DNA from: JBBSGA01 sp038254585
GTDB taxonomy: Bacteria; Chloroflexota; Chloroflexia; Chloroflexales; Kallotenuaceae
Length of the DNA stretch: 8,122 bases
Reading direction: 5' to 3'
Assembly (NCBI GenBank): GCA_038254585.1
Contig: JBBSGA010000291.1
Span: forward strand, 1-8,122
The notes under the pieces were generated by a model, which saw only the letters and a program-made list of their open reading frames with translations, made no database searches and had not been told where the DNA came from. Every line of letters begins with the position of its first letter. Positions within the stretch are counted from its first letter, which is position 1. The translations under genes were made by a program, and so were the position numbers. Shown one piece after another: positions 5,730-8,122 of this stretch.

Positions 5730-5737
5730 TGTTAACG

Positions 5738-5757
5738 CCTCCTCGTCCTCAATTCTA
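5738..5757 (-). promoter_or_regulatory. -10 box and ribosome site of the small gene
   Basis: TAGAAT (5757-5752) is a good -10 box, but no convincing -35 box lies at the right distance. AGGAGG at 5743-5738 is the ribosome site. The leader would be short. Confidence 0.4.
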
Positions 5758-6024
5758 CCGCGCGATCCTTGCCTTTATGCAGCCTGTCGTACCACGTCTA
5801 CCATGCCACATCCCCCACCTCCGGCCGGACCGAGCGGCGAGGAGAAATGGAGCGCAGATATCGCTCTGTACCAGGCGAACAAGTATTCGACTAGCGCAAA
5901 GCAGCCCGATCCGGTACACTTCGACCCCAACAGGTATGTCTCTTACACGCGATCGTCGAGCGTTTCCGCATGCGCTATGCTGGGCTGCTCGTAGTATGCG
6001 CGCGTTTGCGTTTTGGAGAACGTA

Positions 6025-6705
6025 TTGGAAACCTTGCGATCCTTGTTCTCGCTCGTCCGCGACCCGGTCCAGCTCGTCCAACTCGGTGGCTACGTTGGCC
6101 TGACTTTGATCATTTTTATGGAAACCGGGCTCTTAGTTGGCTTCTTCCTGCCCGGCGATTCGCTGCTTGTGACCGCGGGATTGCTCGCGGCCACCGGCGT
6201 CGTGCATCTCACCTTGCTCGGCCTGATTCTCCTGCTCGCGCCGGCGGCGATCATCGGCGATGCCACGGGCTACTGGATCGGGCGCAGAGCCGGCCATGCG
6301 CTCTTCCAGCGTGAAGACAGCCGCTTCTTCAAGCGAAAGCACCTGCTGCAGACGCACGCGTTCTACGAGCGCCACGGCGGCAAGACGATCATCATGGCTC
6401 GTTTCGTCCCGATCGTCCGGACCTTCGCGCCAGTGGTCGCCGGTGTGGCAGAGATGCCCTATCGGCGCTTCGCCGCATTCAACGTCTTTGGTGGAATCGG
6501 CTGGGTGGTTTCCATGCTGTGCATCGGCTACTTCCTCGGCACAGTCATCCCCGGCCTGGACAAGCATATCGAGCTTCTGGCGGTGGTGATTATCGCGATC
6601 TCGCTGATTCCACTGGGCATCGAGTACCTGCGGCATCGTCGAGCGGCCGAGCCGCCGACCGAGGCAGCTGTCGAAACGACGACGAGCTTGAAGCAGAAGG
6701 TCTAG
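6025..6705 (+). CDS. DedA-family (SNARE-associated domain) membrane protein
   Basis: The 226-residue integral membrane protein carries the DedA signatures. Counting from the TTG at 6025, they are: FMETGLLVGFFLPGDSLL with E33 and D45, GDATGYWIGRRAG (78-90), and ARFVPIVRTFAPVVAG with R126 and R132. These acidic and Arg residues are the conserved charged positions of the family. Hydrophobic stretches lie at about 21-43, 47-78, 149-172 and 184-202. A hydrophilic C-terminal tail contains RHRR and ends KQKV. DedA proteins include the undecaprenyl-phosphate flippase UptA and help maintain membrane homeostasis, so recycling of a lipid carrier or phospholipid is the likely role. An open frame starts at TTG 6013, but TTG 6025 has a GGAG six bases upstream (6015-6018) and is preferred. 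It stands alone on the plus strand, convergent with the cupredoxin gene. Confidence 0.88.
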   Translation: METLRSLFSLVRDPVQLVQLGGYVGLTLIIFMETGLLVGFFLPGDSLLVTAGLLAATGVVHLTLLGLILLLAPAAIIGDATGYWIGRRAGHALFQREDSRFFKRKHLLQTHAFYERHGGKTIIMARFVPIVRTFAPVVAGVAEMPYRRFAAFNVFGGIGWVVSMLCIGYFLGTVIPGLDKHIELLAVVIIAISLIPLGIEYLRHRRAAEPPTEAAVETTTSLKQKV

Positions 6706-6735
6706 AGCCGGGCACCTTCGGCTGTGACAGGATCC

Positions 6736-6777
6736 AAAAAGAAGAGCGGTCATGGGCAGCACCCATGACCGCTCTTC
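6736..6777 (-). terminator. Strong rho-independent terminator of the cupredoxin gene
   Basis: GAAGAGCGGTCATGGG (6741-6756) and CCCATGACCGCTCTTC (6762-6777) form a perfect 16-base-pair stem with loop CAGCA. Read on the minus strand, the stem is followed directly by TTTTT (6740-6736), a classic terminator 13 bases beyond the cupredoxin stop codon. On the plus strand no T tract follows, but the same hairpin lies 35 bases after the DedA stop and may also help end that transcript. Confidence 0.85.
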
Positions 6778-6790
6778 GCCGGTGCTTCGC

Positions 6791-7327
6791 CTAGCGGCCG
6801 GCGCGACTTCCACGACCTCTCAGGGTCAGGCCCAGTACGCCAATCAGCAGGGCGATGGCAAGCAGGGTGATGGCGGGTACATCCGACGCACCCGTGTTGG
6901 GAAGCGCCTTGGGACTCGACGTCGACCCCGTAGGCCGGGACGGCATCGACGCGGCTGCCGCGGTTACGACGATCGTCCCCGACATACCCACGCCGCCTTT
7001 GCCGCCGTGGTACTTGCAGAAGTAGGCGTAGGTTCCAGCTTTAGTGAAGGTGAACGAGAAAGCATCGCTCGACTCGAGGTCGCCACTGCCGAAGGCGCCA
7101 TTGTCGGCTGTCACGGTATGCTCATGCTTGCCTTCATTGCCCCACTTGACCGTCGTTCCGGCCTGGACGGTCAAGGTCTTGGGCTTGAAGTAGTTGTCAT
7201 CGACCTCGACCTCCATCGCCGCCCTGCCGGGCGCGGCGATAGCAAGCTCCCCAAACCTGCCGGCCGCCAATGCGGCGAGTAGAACGACGGCGACGACGGC
7301 GAATCGGGCGCTCCATCGGTACAACAT
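6791..7327 (-). CDS. Secreted cupredoxin (plastocyanin/azurin-like) with LPxTG anchor
   Basis: This 178-residue protein starts with a signal peptide (MLYRWSARF then AVVAVVLLAALAA, 1-22). A cupredoxin domain follows (about 38-122): VDDNYFKPKTLTVQAGTTVKW, then the type-1 copper ligands H70 (EHT), C104 and H107 in YFCKYH, and M115 in GVGMSG. A Ser/Thr/Pro-rich linker (123-140) leads to the sorting signal LPNTG (142-146), a hydrophobic segment (about 150-169) and a basic tail RGRGSRAGR. This order is the substrate pattern of sortase, so the copper protein should be fixed to the cell surface, probably as an electron carrier or copper binder. The frame also opens at GTG 7339, but GGAGG (7337-7333) lies 5 bases before ATG 7327, which fixes the start. 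No sortase or partner oxidase is in the window. Confidence 0.9.
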   Translation of the reverse strand: MLYRWSARFAVVAVVLLAALAAGRFGELAIAAPGRAAMEVEVDDNYFKPKTLTVQAGTTVKWGNEGKHEHTVTADNGAFGSGDLESSDAFSFTFTKAGTYAYFCKYHGGKGGVGMSGTIVVTAAAASMPSRPTGSTSSPKALPNTGASDVPAITLLAIALLIGVLGLTLRGRGSRAGR

Positions 7328-7332
7328 GGCGT

Positions 7333-7337
7333 CCTCC
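7333..7337 (-). promoter_or_regulatory. Shine-Dalgarno site of the cupredoxin gene
   Basis: GGAGG on the minus strand lies 5 bases before ATG 7327. It rules out the GTG start at 7339, whose codons it overlaps. Confidence 0.7.
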
Positions 7338-7461
7338 ACTTTCGATAGGTGGACTAGTTATGCCGATCTACGACCGCCCGCCGGGAACTGGACGCTTAAC
7401 TCCGGAGAGCTGTGCCGCGATCGGATGTACGACACAAGACCGGATGATGCTTGACACGCCG

Positions 7462-8122
7462 CTAGCTTTCGAGCTGAGCTATTTGCGCCTCGATCAGTTC
7501 CACTAGGCCACCCAGGCTCTCGGCGTCGAAGAGGAGCTGCGCGCCGGCCGCGGCGTAGAGCTCGGGCAGCGGGTGAGTCCCGCCGAGCGCCAGCGCCCGG
7601 CGGTAGCCGGCGAGCGCCCCGGCCTGATCCTCGAGGCTGTTACGCCAGATCTGCAGGGCGCCGAGCTGGGCGATGCCGTACTCGACGTAGTAAAATGGGT
7701 ACTGAAAAATGTGAAGCTGCCGGTACCAGCGCGCTACGCGCTCGGCGTCGAGACCGGACCAGTCGATCCCCTGCTCGAACCGGCTGCGAATCTGCAGCCA
7801 GGCCGCGTCGCGAGCGTCACGATGCGCTCCCGCGGGATCGGTATAGATCCAATGCTGAAAGGCATCGACCGCGGCCACGTGAGGCATTAAAAGAAGGATT
7901 CCTTCCAGGTGTTGCACGCGCGCCCGGCGATAGTCGACCGCATCGTAGTAGCCGCCATGCGCCTGATCGAGATAGGGCGCCGCGAGCAGCTCCATTGACA
8001 TCGACGCCACTTCGGCCATTTCCATCCCACAATGCCGCTGCCAGAGCAGAGGCAGCGATGCGGTCTCGAAGACGTGGAAGGCATGCCCGGACTCGTGGAT
8101 CAGGGTCTCCACGTCGCCGGCC
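7462..8122 (-). CDS. M3-family zinc oligoendopeptidase, C-terminal part (cut by window edge)
   Basis: The minus-strand frame is open through the right end, so the N-terminal part lies outside. The visible 219 or so residues begin AGDVETLIHESGHAFH, containing the zinc motif HExxH (HESGH; His codons at 8097-8095 and 8085-8083) with Glu as catalytic base. The third ligand is the Glu in MAEVASMSMELL about 28 residues on. Later, FYYVEYGIAQLGALQIW (about 140-156) is the conserved C-terminal Tyr-rich block of M3B peptidases that binds substrate, and a helical stretch ends at TAG 7464-7462. These enzymes (oligoendopeptidase F, COG1164) cut short peptides in the cytoplasm. An internal GTG at 8112 opens a frame, but it lies only five codons before the HExxH motif, so it is not the true start. 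A full-length relative would be about 550-600 residues. Confidence 0.88.
   Translation of the reverse strand, partial: AGDVETLIHESGHAFHVFETASLPLLWQRHCGMEMAEVASMSMELLAAPYLDQAHGGYYDAVDYRRARVQHLEGILLLMPHVAAVDAFQHWIYTDPAGAHRDARDAAWLQIRSRFEQGIDWSGLDAERVARWYRQLHIFQYPFYYVEYGIAQLGALQIWRNSLEDQAGALAGYRRALALGGTHPLPELYAAAGAQLLFDAESLGGLVELIEAQIAQLES

Noticed and set aside
5755..6103. Open frames on both strands in the gap before dedA (plus 5729-6103 and 5803-5994, minus 5755-6081)
   Set aside because: No ribosome sites, no family resemblance, mutual overlap and overlap with the DedA start; treated as non-coding leader.
1..8122. CRISPR array, tRNA or rRNA genes
   Set aside because: No regularly spaced direct repeats and no tRNA-like cloverleaf or rRNA core sequence were noticed on either strand.

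Overview
This GC-rich window looks like a Chloroflexota-type (Thermomicrobia/Sphaerobacter-like) bacterial chromosome. That placement is an inference from the gene mix and protein style: M3 oligoendopeptidase, LPxTG-anchored cupredoxin, rhamnonate dehydratase and several toxin-antitoxin (TA) loci. An actinobacterial or other monoderm host cannot be excluded without a search.

Left part (1-3260) is an accessory region. A decayed IS1-like transposase, interrupted by in-frame TAG and TGA codons, is followed by a TA operon: an AbrB/MazE-type antitoxin and a Doc/Fic-type toxin. Its promoter appears leaderless and overlaps two perfect AT-rich palindromes. Right behind the Doc-like gene, in the same frame, lies a broken PIN-domain (VapC-like) toxin remnant. 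A hairpin at 2491-2518 may end these transcripts. On the minus strand comes a second TA operon in toxin-first order, a BrnT-like RNase toxin and a CopG-type (BrnA-like) antitoxin, whose promoter overlaps a perfect inverted repeat.

Middle part (3322-5501) is a minus-strand catabolic pair. An L-rhamnonate-dehydratase-like enolase-superfamily enzyme is transcribed first, and an amidohydrolase_2-family TIM-barrel hydrolase follows 73 bp later. The hydrolase could be a sugar lactonase feeding the dehydratase. Short palindromes upstream of the dehydratase are operator candidates.

Right part (5502-8122) holds a small unknown minus-strand protein with a strong ribosome binding site and a plus-strand DedA-family membrane protein (probable lipid-carrier transporter). 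A minus-strand secreted cupredoxin carries an LPNTG sorting signal and has a strong terminator lying between it and dedA. The C-terminal part of an M3 zinc oligopeptidase runs off the right edge. The 295 bases at 5730-6024 hold no gene I can support, only likely promoter and leader sequence. Bases 2351-2582 hold only the hairpin and possible PIN-gene debris. No tRNA, rRNA or CRISPR array was seen.
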